Origin: Streptomyces sp. TP-A0874
GTDB taxonomy: Bacteria > Actinomycetota > Actinomycetes > Streptomycetales > Streptomycetaceae
Length of the DNA stretch: 64,000 nucleotides
Direction of reading: 5' to 3'
Assembly (NCBI RefSeq): GCF_001748085.1
Contig: NZ_BBZK01000005.1
Span: 248,001-312,000 of the forward strand
A program made the translations under genes and the position numbers. The notes below the pieces were generated by a model. That model was not told the DNA's origin and ran no database searches. It saw only the letters and a list, made by a program, of their open reading frames with translations. Shown here in pieces: positions 16,049 through 25,927 of this stretch. The number at the start of each line of letters is the position of its first letter. Positions within the stretch are counted from its first letter, which is position 1.

Positions 16049-17638
16049 ATGGGCATTCGGAATCTGCTACGGAACGCGTTCGGCCGGTCCCGGACCGCTA
16101 AGAACGAGCCCAAGGTACCGGAGGCGCGGGTGCCGGAGGCGGGGCCGACCGAGACCGCCGCCGACGCACCCGCCCAAGAGGGCACCGGTGCCGACACCGT
16201 GCCGAACCAGCACCAGCCGGAGCCCGAGCAGGAGACCGCGCGGGCCTCGGAGTCGGACGGACGGGACGCCGGCGACCGGCAGCCGGGCGCGTCGCCGGAG
16301 ACCGCCGATCTGCTGTCGGCGTTCGACGCCGCCAAGCCGACGGCCGCCCCGCTGCCCTCGCAGGTCGGTACCGAGACCGTGGCTGACCGGGAGGCCGCCG
16401 AGGAGGCAGCGGAGACGGCTGACGAGCCGGCTGCGAACCAGGTGACCGACACCGCCGCGGACGGCGGCGAGGAGACGGCCGCCCAGGAGCCGGCGGGTTC
16501 GGCGGTGGAGCAGCCGCTCGCCCCGGTCACCGCGCCGGAGCCCACTCCGGAGCCGGAGGGCGTTCCGGTGGCTGCCGCGGAGCCGGAAGTGGCAGCGGAG
16601 CCCGAGGTCACCCCGGAGCCGTCGGTGGAACCCGCCCCGGAGCCCGAGGCCGCTTCTGAGCCGGAAGTCGAGCCGACCGCGAAGACCGAGCCGGAGCCCG
16701 CGCCCGTGGTCGAGGTCGAGGTCGAGGACGCGCCCGTGGTCAAGACCGAGGACGCCGAGACCAAGCGGCCGAGCGAGCCGGAGCAGGCCGCCACCCCCGC
16801 CGCGGTCGACACGAGCCACACCGCCGCCCCGACCGGCACAGCTGACCTCATCGACACCGAGCGGCCGGTCGACACCCCCGCCCCGGCCGACAGCGGGCAG
16901 CCGGCCGCCGCTCAGTCGGCCCCCGCCGTCTCGCTGGACAAGGTCCGGGCCACCGCGCCGGAGCTGGTCAGCCTCTACAAGGCCGCAGCGGTGGGGCTGG
17001 AGAAGCGGGGCCTCGGCGGACAGCGCGCCGCCGTCTACCTGGTGCTCGACCGGTCCGGCTCGATGCGCCGGTACTACAAGGACGGCACCGTCCAGCACCT
17101 CGCCGAGCAGGCGCTGGCCCTCTCCGCCCACCTCGACGACGACGGCAGCGTGCCGGTGGTCTTCTTCTCCACCGAGGTCGACGGCCTCGCCGAGGTCTCG
17201 CTCGACGAGTACGCGGGTCGGGTGGAGAAGCTTCACGCCGAGCTCGGCCACATGGGCCGCACCAACTACCACCTGGCCATCGAGGCCGTGGTGCGCCACT
17301 ACAAGGAGTCGGGCGCCACCGACCCGGCGTTCGTGATCTTCCAGACCGACGGCGCCCCCACCAGCAAGCCGGCGGCGGAGAAGGCGCTCTGCGAGGCGGC
17401 GGAGCTGCCGATCTTCTGGCAGTTCGTCGGCTTCGGCGACCCGGCGTCCAAGGGCTTCGACTTCCTGCGGAAGCTCGACAAGCTCGCCGTCCCGGCCAGG
17501 CGCGTGGTGGACAACGCGGGCTTCTTCCCGGCCGGCCTGGAGCCCCGGGAGATGACCGACGCCGCGCTGTACGACCAGCTGACCGGGGAGTTCCCGCAGT
17601 GGCTGGCCGAGGCCCGGAAGGCCGGCATCCTCTCCTGA
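16049..17638 (+). CDS. vWA-domain protein with long acidic linker (tellurium-resistance-type)
   Basis: 529 residues. Residues 1-20 are basic (MGIRNLLRNAFGRSRTAKN). Residues about 25-305 are an Ala/Pro/Glu/Thr-rich, presumably disordered, acidic linker with recurrent PEPE motifs. Residues 310-529 are a von Willebrand A domain with the MIDAS motif DRSGSM (Asp335) and GHMGRTNYHLAIEAV and QTDGAPTS. This arrangement resembles the TerF/YceF-like vWA partners of TerD proteins, but no ter gene is adjacent, so the function remains open. It is convergent with the flotillin gene, from which a 20-bp hairpin separates it. Confidence 0.82.
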   Translation: MGIRNLLRNAFGRSRTAKNEPKVPEARVPEAGPTETAADAPAQEGTGADTVPNQHQPEPEQETARASESDGRDAGDRQPGASPETADLLSAFDAAKPTAAPLPSQVGTETVADREAAEEAAETADEPAANQVTDTAADGGEETAAQEPAGSAVEQPLAPVTAPEPTPEPEGVPVAAAEPEVAAEPEVTPEPSVEPAPEPEAASEPEVEPTAKTEPEPAPVVEVEVEDAPVVKTEDAETKRPSEPEQAATPAAVDTSHTAAPTGTADLIDTERPVDTPAPADSGQPAAAQSAPAVSLDKVRATAPELVSLYKAAAVGLEKRGLGGQRAAVYLVLDRSGSMRRYYKDGTVQHLAEQALALSAHLDDDGSVPVVFFSTEVDGLAEVSLDEYAGRVEKLHAELGHMGRTNYHLAIEAVVRHYKESGATDPAFVIFQTDGAPTSKPAAEKALCEAAELPIFWQFVGFGDPASKGFDFLRKLDKLAVPARRVVDNAGFFPAGLEPREMTDAALYDQLTGEFPQWLAEARKAGILS

Positions 17639-17673
17639 CCGACCGCCGCGGCGGCCGTCGGTCGCCGTATGCC

Positions 17674-17718
17674 GAAGGGCGGGCGCGGAACACCGAACGT
17701 GTTCCGCGCCCGCCCTTC
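17674..17718. terminator. Bidirectional hairpin between vWA and flotillin genes
   Basis: A perfect 20-bp stem, 17674-17693 with 17699-17718, around the five-base loop CGAAC, sits between two convergent stop codons. Confidence 0.85.
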
Positions 17719-17734
17719 CGGTTACCGGTGGTGG

Positions 17735-19243
17735 TCAGTCCTCCCCGACCTCGATCCGCTGCGCCTTGCCCCCGGTTCCCGAGGTACCGGAGGCCTTCTC
17801 CCCAGCGCCGGAGCGCTGGGTGAGCCCGGACAGCAGCGAGGCGACGTCGAGCCCGGTGGTGGAGCTGAGCAGCTCCACGCCCTGGGTGACGTTGTCGGCG
17901 ACCGCGCGCGGCAGCTTTCCGGCGCCGTCGGTGGAGATGACCGTCATCTTGTCCACCGCCGACAGCGGCTCCGCGGCCTTCGCCACGACCTGCGGCAGCA
18001 CGTCGATCAGCATCTGGAGGACGGCCGCCTCACCGTAGCGCTCGTAGGCGTCGGCCTTCTTGTGCATCGCCTCGGCCTCGGCCGCACCACGTGCGGCGGT
18101 CGCGTCGGCCTCCGCCTGCCCTTCGAGGCGGACCGCCTCGGCGAGCGCGGCGCGGCGCTGCTTCTCACCCTCACCGGTGAGCCTGGCCTCCTTGGCCTGC
18201 GCCTCGGCGAGCGCGGCACGCCGCTGCTTCTCACCCTCACCGGTGAGCCTGGCCTCCTCGGCCTGCGCCTCGGCCTGCTTGATCCGGGCCACCCGCTTCG
18301 CCTCGGCCTCCTGCTCCGCCTGGTAGCGGGCGGCGTCCGCGGGCTTCCGCACCTCGGTGTCGAGCTGCCGGTCCTTCAGCTCGGCCTGCCGCTGGGCCAC
18401 CTTCTCCTGCTCCATCAGCACTTCCTGCTGACGGGCGGCCTGGGCGAGCGGGCCGGCCGCGTCGGCGCGCGCAGCGGCCGCGTCGGTCTCTGCCTTGATC
18501 TCGGCCTGCCGGAGTTCGAGCACCCGGTTGGCGACCGCGATCTCCTCCTCGGCCCGCAGCCGCGCCTGCTCGGCGACCCGGCGGGCGTCCGCCTCGGCGG
18601 TGTCCGCCACCTGGCTGGCCCGGGCGGCCTCCGGCCGACCGAGGTCCTGGAGGTAGCTGCCCTCGGCGGTGATGTCCTGGATCTGGAAGGTGTCCAGGAC
18701 CAGGCCCTGCCCGGAGAGGCTGGCCTCGGCCTCCTCGGCCACCTGGCTGGCGAACGCCGCGCGGTCCCGGATGACGTCCTCGACCGACATCCGGCCGACG
18801 ATCGAGCGCAGTGCGCCGGAGAGCACTTCCTGGGTGAAGGCGACGACGCCGTTCTGCTGCCGGAGGAAGCGCTGCGCGGCGGCCCGGATCGCGTCGTCGT
18901 GGCCGCCGACCTTCACGATGGCGACGCCGTCGAGGTCGACCTTGATGCCCCGCAGGGTGACGGCGCCGCGGACGGCGACCGGGATGTGCCGGCTGGACAG
19001 GTCCATCACGTGCAGCTGCTGGACGAACGGCACCACGAAGACGCCGCCGCCGACGACCACCTTCTGGCCGCTGTTGTCGTAGCTGACGCGGCTGGTGACC
19101 GCGTCCACCGACTTCTTGCCGCGCCGGCCGGTGACGATGAACGCTTCGTTCGGTCCGGCCACCTTGTAGCGCGAGATGACGATGAGTGCCAGGAGGACGA
19201 GGAGTACGACCACCCCGACCACGGCGATGAGCACCGGGCTCAT
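17735..19243 (-). CDS. Flotillin-like SPFH-domain membrane scaffold protein
   Basis: 502 residues. One N-terminal membrane segment (residues 5-25, LIAVVGVVVLLVLLALIVI) precedes an SPFH/band-7 domain (about 28-200: PNEAFIVTGRRG, VVGGGVFVVPFVQQLHVMDLSS, LSGQGLVLDTFQIQDI). A long Ala/Glu/Arg coiled coil (about 205-400) and a conserved flotillin end (YGEAAVLQMLIDVLPQVVAKAAEPL) follow. Flotillins organise membrane microdomains. Its coiled coil contains a 66-bp tandem duplication (18137-18268). The NfeD-like gene 37 bp upstream is the usual partner (YuaF-YuaG arrangement), so the two are probably one operon. Confidence 0.93.
   Translation of the reverse strand: MSPVLIAVVGVVVLLVLLALIVISRYKVAGPNEAFIVTGRRGKKSVDAVTSRVSYDNSGQKVVVGGGVFVVPFVQQLHVMDLSSRHIPVAVRGAVTLRGIKVDLDGVAIVKVGGHDDAIRAAAQRFLRQQNGVVAFTQEVLSGALRSIVGRMSVEDVIRDRAAFASQVAEEAEASLSGQGLVLDTFQIQDITAEGSYLQDLGRPEAARASQVADTAEADARRVAEQARLRAEEEIAVANRVLELRQAEIKAETDAAAARADAAGPLAQAARQQEVLMEQEKVAQRQAELKDRQLDTEVRKPADAARYQAEQEAEAKRVARIKQAEAQAEEARLTGEGEKQRRAALAEAQAKEARLTGEGEKQRRAALAEAVRLEGQAEADATAARGAAEAEAMHKKADAYERYGEAAVLQMLIDVLPQVVAKAAEPLSAVDKMTVISTDGAGKLPRAVADNVTQGVELLSSTTGLDVASLLSGLTQRSGAGEKASGTSGTGGKAQRIEVGED
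18137..18268 (-). repeat. 66-bp tandem duplication in the flotillin gene
   Basis: Two adjacent near-identical 66-bp copies, 18137-18202 and 18203-18268, differ at only a few bases and encode two copies of a 22-residue coiled-coil unit ending in EARLTGEGEKQRRAALAEAQA. The length is an integral number of codons. Confidence 0.9.
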
Positions 19244-19280
19244 ATCTTTCCCTCCCTAAAGAAGTTCTTCCGCGTGCGGG

Positions 19281-19784
19281 TCAGTCCTCGACCGCCCGCA
19301 CCTCGACCGCGGTGTTGGAGAGCACCCCGGTCACCCACACTTCGGCGCCCAGCGCCTGCCCGCGCTCACTGCGGGCGGAGTACTTGACGGGTGAGCCCGC
19401 CCCCCGGACCAGCACCTCGCCATAGCCGGTTCCACCGGCCGGTATGGGTGTCACCACCGAGGCCGGCGCGCCCACCAGGTCGTCGACGGTCGGGGTGTGC
19501 GCGGTCTGGTCGCGCATCAGCGCGCGGCTTGTCCGGACGACCAGCCATGCCGTCCCCAGACCGGCGCCGGCACCGATTCCGGTGGCCACTCCGGCCCCGA
19601 GTCCGGTGGTGCCGAGCACGATCGCACCGCCGAAGCCGAGCATGGAGGTGAATCCGGCGACGGCGGGCAGCGAGACCAGTCCGCCGAACACCCCGTCCAG
19701 AAGACCGTCCATAAGGCCGTCGAACAGCAGGGCGAGCACGAGCAGTGCGAGACCGGCGATGCCGAGTCCGAGAAACCACGTCAT
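19281..19784 (-). CDS. NfeD/YuaF-like membrane protein, flotillin partner
   Basis: 167 residues: an N-terminal membrane helix (FLGLGIAGLALLVLALLF), a glycine-rich membrane-associated middle (about 45-85), then a soluble C-terminal part (residues 95-167: TVDDLVGAPASVVTPIPAGGTGYGEVLVRGAG..., AEVWVTGVLSNTAVEVRAVED) with the look of an NfeD OB-fold. It lies directly upstream of the flotillin gene, same strand, 37-bp gap. It probably shapes flotillin assemblies. Start ATG 19784; the 259 bp to metG form a divergent promoter region with nothing else recognised. Confidence 0.85.
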   Translation of the reverse strand: MTWFLGLGIAGLALLVLALLFDGLMDGLLDGVFGGLVSLPAVAGFTSMLGFGGAIVLGTTGLGAGVATGIGAGAGLGTAWLVVRTSRALMRDQTAHTPTVDDLVGAPASVVTPIPAGGTGYGEVLVRGAGSPVKYSARSERGQALGAEVWVTGVLSNTAVEVRAVED

Positions 19785-20043
19785 GCCTACAACCCCCCGC
19801 AGTGGCCAAAACGTTTCGGTCCATCGATTCTGTCAGATAGTGAGACCGGGAAGGCCGCCTGTTTCCGAACGGTCACCGTCTCGTTCCCGGTCCGGGTTGA
19901 CGGGCCGGCGCCGGTCCGTTCCCGTCGGTTCCGGGCGGGCATTCCGGCGCCGACCGGGAAGGGCTGTGGGGTGTCCGCAAGCACGGGCCGGACCCCCCGG
20001 GCGAATCGACGAGGCCCCCTGGCGGACCGATAGGGTTTCCCCT

Positions 20044-21681
20044 ATGGCGGCCAATGGATCCGAGAAGCAGGGGGCGAAGGCGTACTACGTCACGACCCCC
20101 ATCTACTACGTCAACGACGCTCCTCACCTGGGCCACGCCTATACGACCGTCGCAGGCGACGTGCTCACCCGCTGGCACCGCCAGCGCGGCGAGAAGGTGT
20201 GGTACCTCACCGGCACGGACGAGCACGGTCAGAAGATCATGCGGACCGCGGAGGCGAACGGCGTCAGCCCGCGGGAATGGTGCAACGAGCTCGTCGAGGG
20301 TTCCTGGAAACCGCTCTGGGAGCACCTGGAGATCGCGAACGACGACTTCATCCGCACCACCGAGGACCGGCACACCGCCAGGGTGCGCGAGTTCGTCCAG
20401 GATCTCTACGACAAGGGCGAGATCTACCAGGGCGGTTACGAGGGCCCGTACTGCGTGCACTGCGAGGAGTACAAGTCCTACGGCGAACTGCTCGACGGAG
20501 AGGGCGAGGAGAAGCTCTGCCCGATCCACAAGAAGCCGGTGGACATGCTGAAGGAGGAGAACTACTTCTTCAAGCTCTCCGAGTACGGCCCGAAACTGCT
20601 GGAGTTCTACGAGCGGAATCCGGGTTTCATCCAGCCGGAGTCGGCGCGGAACGAGGTGGTGAACTTCGTCCGGCAGGGCCTCCAGGACCTGTCCATCTCG
20701 CGTTCGACCTTCGACTGGGGCGTCAAGGTGCCCTGGGACGACAAGCACGTCATCTACGTCTGGATCGACGCGCTGCTGAACTACGCGACCGCGGTGGGCT
20801 ACGGCTCCGACCCGGCGAAGTTCGAGCAGACCTGGCCCGCCGACGTCCACCTCGTCGGTAAGGACATCCTCCGCTTCCACGCGGTGATCTGGCCGGCGAT
20901 GCTGATGGCGAACGGGCTGCCGCTGCCCGGGAAGATCGCCGCGAACGGCTGGCTGATGGTCGGCGGCGAGAAGATGAGCAAGTCCAACCTCACCGGCATC
21001 AAGCCGCAGGACCTCACCGAGCACTTCGGGGTGGACGCCTACCGCTGGTACTTCCTGCGGGCGATCGCGTTCGGCCAGGACGGCTCGTTCTCCTGGGAGG
21101 ACTTCTCCGCCCGCTACACCAGCGAGCTCGCCAACGACTTCGGCAACCTCGCCTCCCGGGTGGCCGCCATGGTGGGCAAGTACTTCCGCGGGACCCTGCC
21201 GGCGGGCGGCGCCTACGGCCCGGCCGAGCAGGCGGTCATGGACAGGTTGTCCGAGACGGTCCGCGAGGCCGACCAGAAGATCGGCGAGGAGCTGGACTTC
21301 GCCGGCGGTATCGCCGCGATCTTCGACTTCATCAAGCTGGTCAACGGCTACCTCACCGAGCAGGAGCCCTGGAAGGTCGCGAAGACCGCCTTCCCCAGCG
21401 GTGAGGACACCACGGAGAGCCGGGAGAGCCGGGCCCGGCTGGAGACCATCCTCTACACCGCGGCCGAGTCGCTCCGGGCCACGGCGGTACTGCTGAACGC
21501 GATCATGCCGGCCAGCTGCGAGAAGCTGTGGGCCTCGCTGGGCGCGGAGCCGGAGATCGGCCCGCTCGCCGAGCAGCGGGTGGCGGAGGCCGGCGTCTGG
21601 GGCCGGCTGCCGGCCGGGGTCACGGTGACCAAGGGCGAGAGCCTCTTCCCCCGGCTCCAGGAGCCGGCGAGCGAAGGCTGA
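20044..21681 (+). CDS. metG: Methionyl-tRNA synthetase
   Basis: A 545-residue class I aminoacyl-tRNA synthetase that charges tRNA-Met. The HIGH motif is HLGH at residues 28-31 (TPIYYVNDAPHLGHAYT), the metal-knuckle region is CVHCEEY with CPIHKKP, and the KMSKS motif is GEKMSKSNLTG near residue 309. It lacks the C-terminal tRNA-binding extension of the long forms. Start ATG 20044 is chosen because the upstream frame reads as noise. A 15-bp hairpin terminator follows. Confidence 0.97.
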   Translation: MAANGSEKQGAKAYYVTTPIYYVNDAPHLGHAYTTVAGDVLTRWHRQRGEKVWYLTGTDEHGQKIMRTAEANGVSPREWCNELVEGSWKPLWEHLEIANDDFIRTTEDRHTARVREFVQDLYDKGEIYQGGYEGPYCVHCEEYKSYGELLDGEGEEKLCPIHKKPVDMLKEENYFFKLSEYGPKLLEFYERNPGFIQPESARNEVVNFVRQGLQDLSISRSTFDWGVKVPWDDKHVIYVWIDALLNYATAVGYGSDPAKFEQTWPADVHLVGKDILRFHAVIWPAMLMANGLPLPGKIAANGWLMVGGEKMSKSNLTGIKPQDLTEHFGVDAYRWYFLRAIAFGQDGSFSWEDFSARYTSELANDFGNLASRVAAMVGKYFRGTLPAGGAYGPAEQAVMDRLSETVREADQKIGEELDFAGGIAAIFDFIKLVNGYLTEQEPWKVAKTAFPSGEDTTESRESRARLETILYTAAESLRATAVLLNAIMPASCEKLWASLGAEPEIGPLAEQRVAEAGVWGRLPAGVTVTKGESLFPRLQEPASEG

Positions 21682-21714
21682 CCCGGGTCCGGCGGGGGCC
21701 CTGCTGAAGACCGC

Positions 21715-21748
21715 GGAGGCCCGGCATCGTGTTCGATGCCGGGCCTCC
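21715..21748. terminator. Bidirectional hairpin between metG and aspS
   Basis: GGAGGCCCGGCATCG (21715-21729) pairs perfectly with 21734-21748 around the loop TGTT, between convergent genes. Confidence 0.88.
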
Positions 21749-21789
21749 GTCGTCGTACCGGGTCGCCCCTCAGGTCGGAGGCGGCTGGG

Positions 21790-23568
21790 TCAGGAGGTGA
21801 CCTGGGTGGTCTGCTGGGGCTTGCGCAGCGCCAGGTGCAGCTCCCGCAACCGGGCGTCGTCGACCTCGCTGGGCGCGCCCATCAGCAGGTCCTGCGCGTG
21901 CCCGTTGAGCGGGAAGGCGATGGTCTCGCGGATGTTCGGCTCGTCGGCCAGCAGCATCACGATGCGGTCGATGCCCGGGGCGATGCCGCCGTGCGGCGGG
22001 GCACCGAACTTGAAGGCGCGCAGCATCCCGCCGAACTCCCGCTCGACGTCCTCCTTGGAGTAGCCGGCGATCTCGAAGGCCTTGTACATGACCTCCGGCT
22101 CGTGGTTCCGGATCGCACCGGAGGAGAGCTCCACACCGTTGCAGACGATGTCGTACTGCCAGGCGAGGATGGAGAGCGGGTCCTTGTCGCGCAGCGCCTC
22201 CAGTCCGCCCTGCGGCATGGAGAAGGGGTTGTGCGAGAACTCGATGGCGCCGGTGTCCTCGTTCTTCTCGAACATCGGGAAGTCCACGATCCAGCAGAAC
22301 CGGAAGGCGTCCTCCACGAAGTGGCCGGCCCGCTTGGCGGCCTCCACCCGGACCGCGCCCATGATCCGCGAGACCTCGTCGAACTCGCCGGCCCCGAAGA
22401 AGACGGAGGTGCCGGCCGCACCGCCGACCTCGGCGGTCAGCTTGGCCACGTCGTCCTCGGTGAGGAACTTGGCGATCGGACCGGTCAGCTTGCCGTCCTC
22501 GGCGATCCGCACCCACGCCAGCCCCTTCGCCCCCTGCTCCACGGCGAACTCGCCGAGCTGGTCGAAGAACTTCCGGGGCTGGCCGGCGGTGTCCGGCACC
22601 GCCAGCGCGCGCACGTGCTTGTCGGCGAACGCCTTGAAACCGGAGCCGGCGAAGATGTGGCTGACATCGGTCAGCTCCAGCTCGGCCCGCAGGTCCGGCT
22701 TGTCCGAGCCGTACTTGAGCATGGCCTCCCGGAAGGGGATGCGCGGGAACGGGGAGGTGACCTCCCGACCGTTGCCGTACCGGGTGAAGAGGTCGGTCAT
22801 CACCTTCTCGATGACCTGGAAGACGTCTTCCTGCTCGACGAAGCTCATCTCGACGTCGAGCTGGTAGAACTCGCCCGGCGAGCGGTCGGCCCGGGCGTCC
22901 TCGTCACGGAAGCAGGGCGCGATCTGGAAGTACCGGTCGAAGCCGGCGATCATCAGCAGCTGCTTGAACTGCTGGGGGGCCTGCGGCAGCGCGTAGAAGC
23001 GCCCGGCGTGCAGCCGGGAGGGAACGAGGAAGTCCCGGGCGCCCTCCGGCGAGGTGGCCGACAGGATCGGGGTGGCCATCTCGTTGAAACCGAGCGCCGT
23101 CATCTCCTGTCGGAGCGTGGCGATGACCGCGGAGCGCAGCATGATGTTGCGGTGCATGCGCTCCTTGCGCAGGTCGAGGAAGCGGTACTCCAGCCTGCGC
23201 TCCTCGTTGACCCCGTCCTCGGTGTTGATGGTGAAGGGCAGCGGCTCGGCCGCGCCCAGCACCTCGACCTCGCCGACCTCGACCTCGATCTCGCCGGTGG
23301 GCAGCTCGGAGTTGACGTTCTCGGCTCCCCGGGCCCGGACCCGGCCGTCGATCCGTACGACCGACTCCTTGGTGATGCTGCTCAGGGCCTCGTTGACCGC
23401 CGTCTCCGGCCGCACCACCAGCTGGACCACACCGTGGTGGTCGCGCAGGTCGATGAAGAGGATGCCGCCCAGATCGCGCCGATTGTGCAGCCAACCGCTC
23501 AGTCGCACTTCAGCGTCGATGTCAGCGGCGCGGAGCTCGCCGCAGGTGTGGGACCGGTACCGATGCAT
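21790..23568 (-). CDS. aspS: Aspartyl-tRNA synthetase
   Basis: A 592-residue class IIb synthetase of the bacterial type: anticodon-binding OB fold at residues 1-105 ([31 protein letters not shown]), the catalytic core with motif 2 ([24 protein letters not shown]), the bacterial insertion (GAD domain, about 290-420), and motif 3 ([13 protein letters not shown]) near the C-terminus. In genomes lacking AsnRS this enzyme often also makes Asp-tRNA-Asn; whether it discriminates cannot be told here. It is divergent from the SpoIIE-type regulator, with 142 bp between. Confidence 0.97.
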   Translation of the reverse strand: MHRYRSHTCGELRAADIDAEVRLSGWLHNRRDLGGILFIDLRDHHGVVQLVVRPETAVNEALSSITKESVVRIDGRVRARGAENVNSELPTGEIEVEVGEVEVLGAAEPLPFTINTEDGVNEERRLEYRFLDLRKERMHRNIMLRSAVIATLRQEMTALGFNEMATPILSATSPEGARDFLVPSRLHAGRFYALPQAPQQFKQLLMIAGFDRYFQIAPCFRDEDARADRSPGEFYQLDVEMSFVEQEDVFQVIEKVMTDLFTRYGNGREVTSPFPRIPFREAMLKYGSDKPDLRAELELTDVSHIFAGSGFKAFADKHVRALAVPDTAGQPRKFFDQLGEFAVEQGAKGLAWVRIAEDGKLTGPIAKFLTEDDVAKLTAEVGGAAGTSVFFGAGEFDEVSRIMGAVRVEAAKRAGHFVEDAFRFCWIVDFPMFEKNEDTGAIEFSHNPFSMPQGGLEALRDKDPLSILAWQYDIVCNGVELSSGAIRNHEPEVMYKAFEIAGYSKEDVEREFGGMLRAFKFGAPPHGGIAPGIDRIVMLLADEPNIRETIAFPLNGHAQDLLMGAPSEVDDARLRELHLALRKPQQTTQVTS

Positions 23569-23710
23569 CGTTCATCCAAGTCGTCGGATCGTGGTGGGAC
23601 GGGGGTGTGGCTCCCGGGCCGGCCGTTCTCAGGCCGTGCGCAAGCCTACCGGTAGCCCCCCTGGCCCTCGCTGGTCGTCACTCCGCGGTGAACGGCCATA
23701 AAATGGAGCG

Positions 23711-25927
23711 ATGCGTATTGAGGATGCGCTGAGCGCCATGGCCACAGGCGTCTGGCGCTGGGACCACGCGGCGCAGCGGGCCGACGTCGATCCCGAAGCC
23801 GTCCGGCTCTTCGCGCTGCCCACGGGCACCACCTCGGTCTCCAAGGCCGACCTGCGCTGCCGTTTCCACCCCGCGGACTGGCCGCAGGTGAACCAGGTCA
23901 TCAACCGCGCGCTGACCCAGCGGGGACCGTCCGAGTGCCAGTTGCGGATCGTCGACGCGGAGGACCGGTCGCTGCGGGTGGTGCGGATGCGCGCCTATCC
24001 GCTCGACGAGGAGGACCGCGACGACGGCCTCACCGTCATCGGCATCGTCCAGGAGCTGCCGGAGGCCCAGCAGACGGGGCCGGGAGGAGCGGAGGGGACC
24101 GCTCCCGAGCAGGCGACGGTGGAGTGGCTCCGGTCCCGGGAGGCGTTCCTGCTGGACGCCGGGCGGGCCCTGGCGGAGGCGCGGACCACCGAGGACGTGC
24201 TCCGGGTGACGGCCCGGCTCTCCATGCCGGATTTCTCCCCCGACGGCCTGGTGATCTTCAGGGCGGAAGCCGGCCGGCTGGTGGCCGTCGGCCACCGGGG
24301 CTACGACACGACCCGGCTGCCGTTCGCCGAGCTCCCGCTGGAGGCCGACCATCCCGGCATCGAGGTGCTGCAGACCGGCCACCCGGTCTACATCTCCTCC
24401 CCCGAGGAGTACCGCCGCCGCTACCCCGGCACCTGGGCGCTCGCCTCCCGCTTCGGCCGCGAGTCGTGGGCGTTCCTGCCGCTGATCGTCCAGGGCCGGA
24501 CCGAAGGCGTGTGGCTGGCGGCCTTCGGCCGTCCGGTGAGCTTCACCCCCGACGAACGCTCGATCCTGACCACCGTCGCCCGCTACCTCGGTCAGGCGCT
24601 CTCCCGCACCAGTCGGCGGGAGTCCGAGCGGGAGCTGACGCTCCGGCTGCAGCGCAGCATGCTCCCCACGACCCAGCCGGACATCCCCGGCATGACGGTG
24701 GCTTCGCGGTACGTGCCGACCGGCGGCGGGCTCCAGGTGGGCGGCGACTGGTACGACGTGATCCCGCTGCCCTCCGGCCGGTTCGCGCTGGCGATCGGGG
24801 ATGTGCAGGGCCACGACGTGTACGCGGCGAGCGTGATGGGGCAGCTGCGGATCGCGCTGCGTGCCTACGCCTCGGAGGGCCACCCTCCGGACGCCGTGCT
24901 CTCCCGCGCCTCCCGTTTCCTCTGCGGTCTCAACGGCGAGCGGTCGGACTCCGACCCGACCGAGAACCCGCGGTTCGCCACCTGCCTCTACCTGGAGCTG
25001 GATCCGGAGCGGGCCACCCTGGAGGTCGCCCGGGCCGGCCACCCCGATCTCGTCACCAGGATGAGCGACGGCACCCTGCTGGTCCGGCAGACGGCGGGCG
25101 GGCCGCCACTCGGCCTGATCCATGACGCGGACTACCCGATCAGCAGGCTGCAGCTGGAGCCGGGCGACCTGACGATTCTCTACACCGACGGTCTGATCGA
25201 GACCGGCGGGCACGACTGGGACAGCGGCTGGGCCCGGTTGCGGGACGCCATCGAGGCGAGCGCCGGCAAGAACCTCGAGACGATGGCCGACACACTGGTG
25301 GACAGCGTGCACGGGCAGCTCTCGCACCACACCGCGGGGCGGCTGTCCAACCGGCGTGAGGACGACATCGCCCTGATGCTGCTCTGCTACAACACCCCGG
25401 GCTGCGGCTGCGACGGGGAGGTACGGGCCCCGCGGCGGTTGCGGCGCACCGCCCAGACCATCGCCCAGGCCGAGCCGGAGCGGGTGTCCGGGGTCCGCCG
25501 GCAGTTGCGCGACCTGCTGCACGACTGGGCGGTTCCGGAGCAGGTGGACTCGGCGGAGTTGATGACCTCCGAGATGGTCACCAACGTCCTGATACACACG
25601 GACGACGACGCCCAGATGGTCGCCGAGGTGGCCGGTGAGGCGGGCGAGCGGCGGTTGCGGGTGGAGGTCGGGGACGCCAGTGACGAGCTGCCGCACCGGC
25701 GCCGGCCCGGTGAGCTGGCCTCCTCGGGGCGCGGTCTGATGCTGTTGGAGATGCTCGCCCACTCCTGGGGCGTGGATCCGCGCGGCAAGGGCAAGTGCAC
25801 CTGGTTCGAGCTCTACGAGAACGCGCCGGAGCCCGGCGGTTCGTTGTCGGACGAGCTGCTGGCGGAGGAGCCCGCGCTGCCGGACGCCGAGCCGGGTCCG
25901 TCGGCGTCACTGATCGAATCGGAGTAG
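23711..25927 (+). CDS. PAS-GAF-SpoIIE phosphatase-HATPase regulator
   Basis: 738 residues with no membrane segment. Residues 1-120 look like a PAS sensor (VWRWDHAAQRADVDPEAVRLF). Residues about 140-300 are a GAF domain. Residues about 325-560 are a PP2C/SpoIIE Ser/Thr phosphatase with metal-binding GGDWYDVIPL, AIGDVQGHDVYAASVMGQLR and TDGLIE. Residues about 590-715 are an RsbW-like anti-sigma kinase domain with the N box SEMVTNVLIH. Streptomycetes use such fusions to control anti-sigma/anti-anti-sigma switches; no partner gene is adjacent. Its last 115 bp overlap the convergent AI-2E gene. Confidence 0.93.
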   Translation: MRIEDALSAMATGVWRWDHAAQRADVDPEAVRLFALPTGTTSVSKADLRCRFHPADWPQVNQVINRALTQRGPSECQLRIVDAEDRSLRVVRMRAYPLDEEDRDDGLTVIGIVQELPEAQQTGPGGAEGTAPEQATVEWLRSREAFLLDAGRALAEARTTEDVLRVTARLSMPDFSPDGLVIFRAEAGRLVAVGHRGYDTTRLPFAELPLEADHPGIEVLQTGHPVYISSPEEYRRRYPGTWALASRFGRESWAFLPLIVQGRTEGVWLAAFGRPVSFTPDERSILTTVARYLGQALSRTSRRESERELTLRLQRSMLPTTQPDIPGMTVASRYVPTGGGLQVGGDWYDVIPLPSGRFALAIGDVQGHDVYAASVMGQLRIALRAYASEGHPPDAVLSRASRFLCGLNGERSDSDPTENPRFATCLYLELDPERATLEVARAGHPDLVTRMSDGTLLVRQTAGGPPLGLIHDADYPISRLQLEPGDLTILYTDGLIETGGHDWDSGWARLRDAIEASAGKNLETMADTLVDSVHGQLSHHTAGRLSNRREDDIALMLLCYNTPGCGCDGEVRAPRRLRRTAQTIAQAEPERVSGVRRQLRDLLHDWAVPEQVDSAELMTSEMVTNVLIHTDDDAQMVAEVAGEAGERRLRVEVGDASDELPHRRRPGELASSGRGLMLLEMLAHSWGVDPRGKGKCTWFELYENAPEPGGSLSDELLAEEPALPDAEPGPSASLIESE

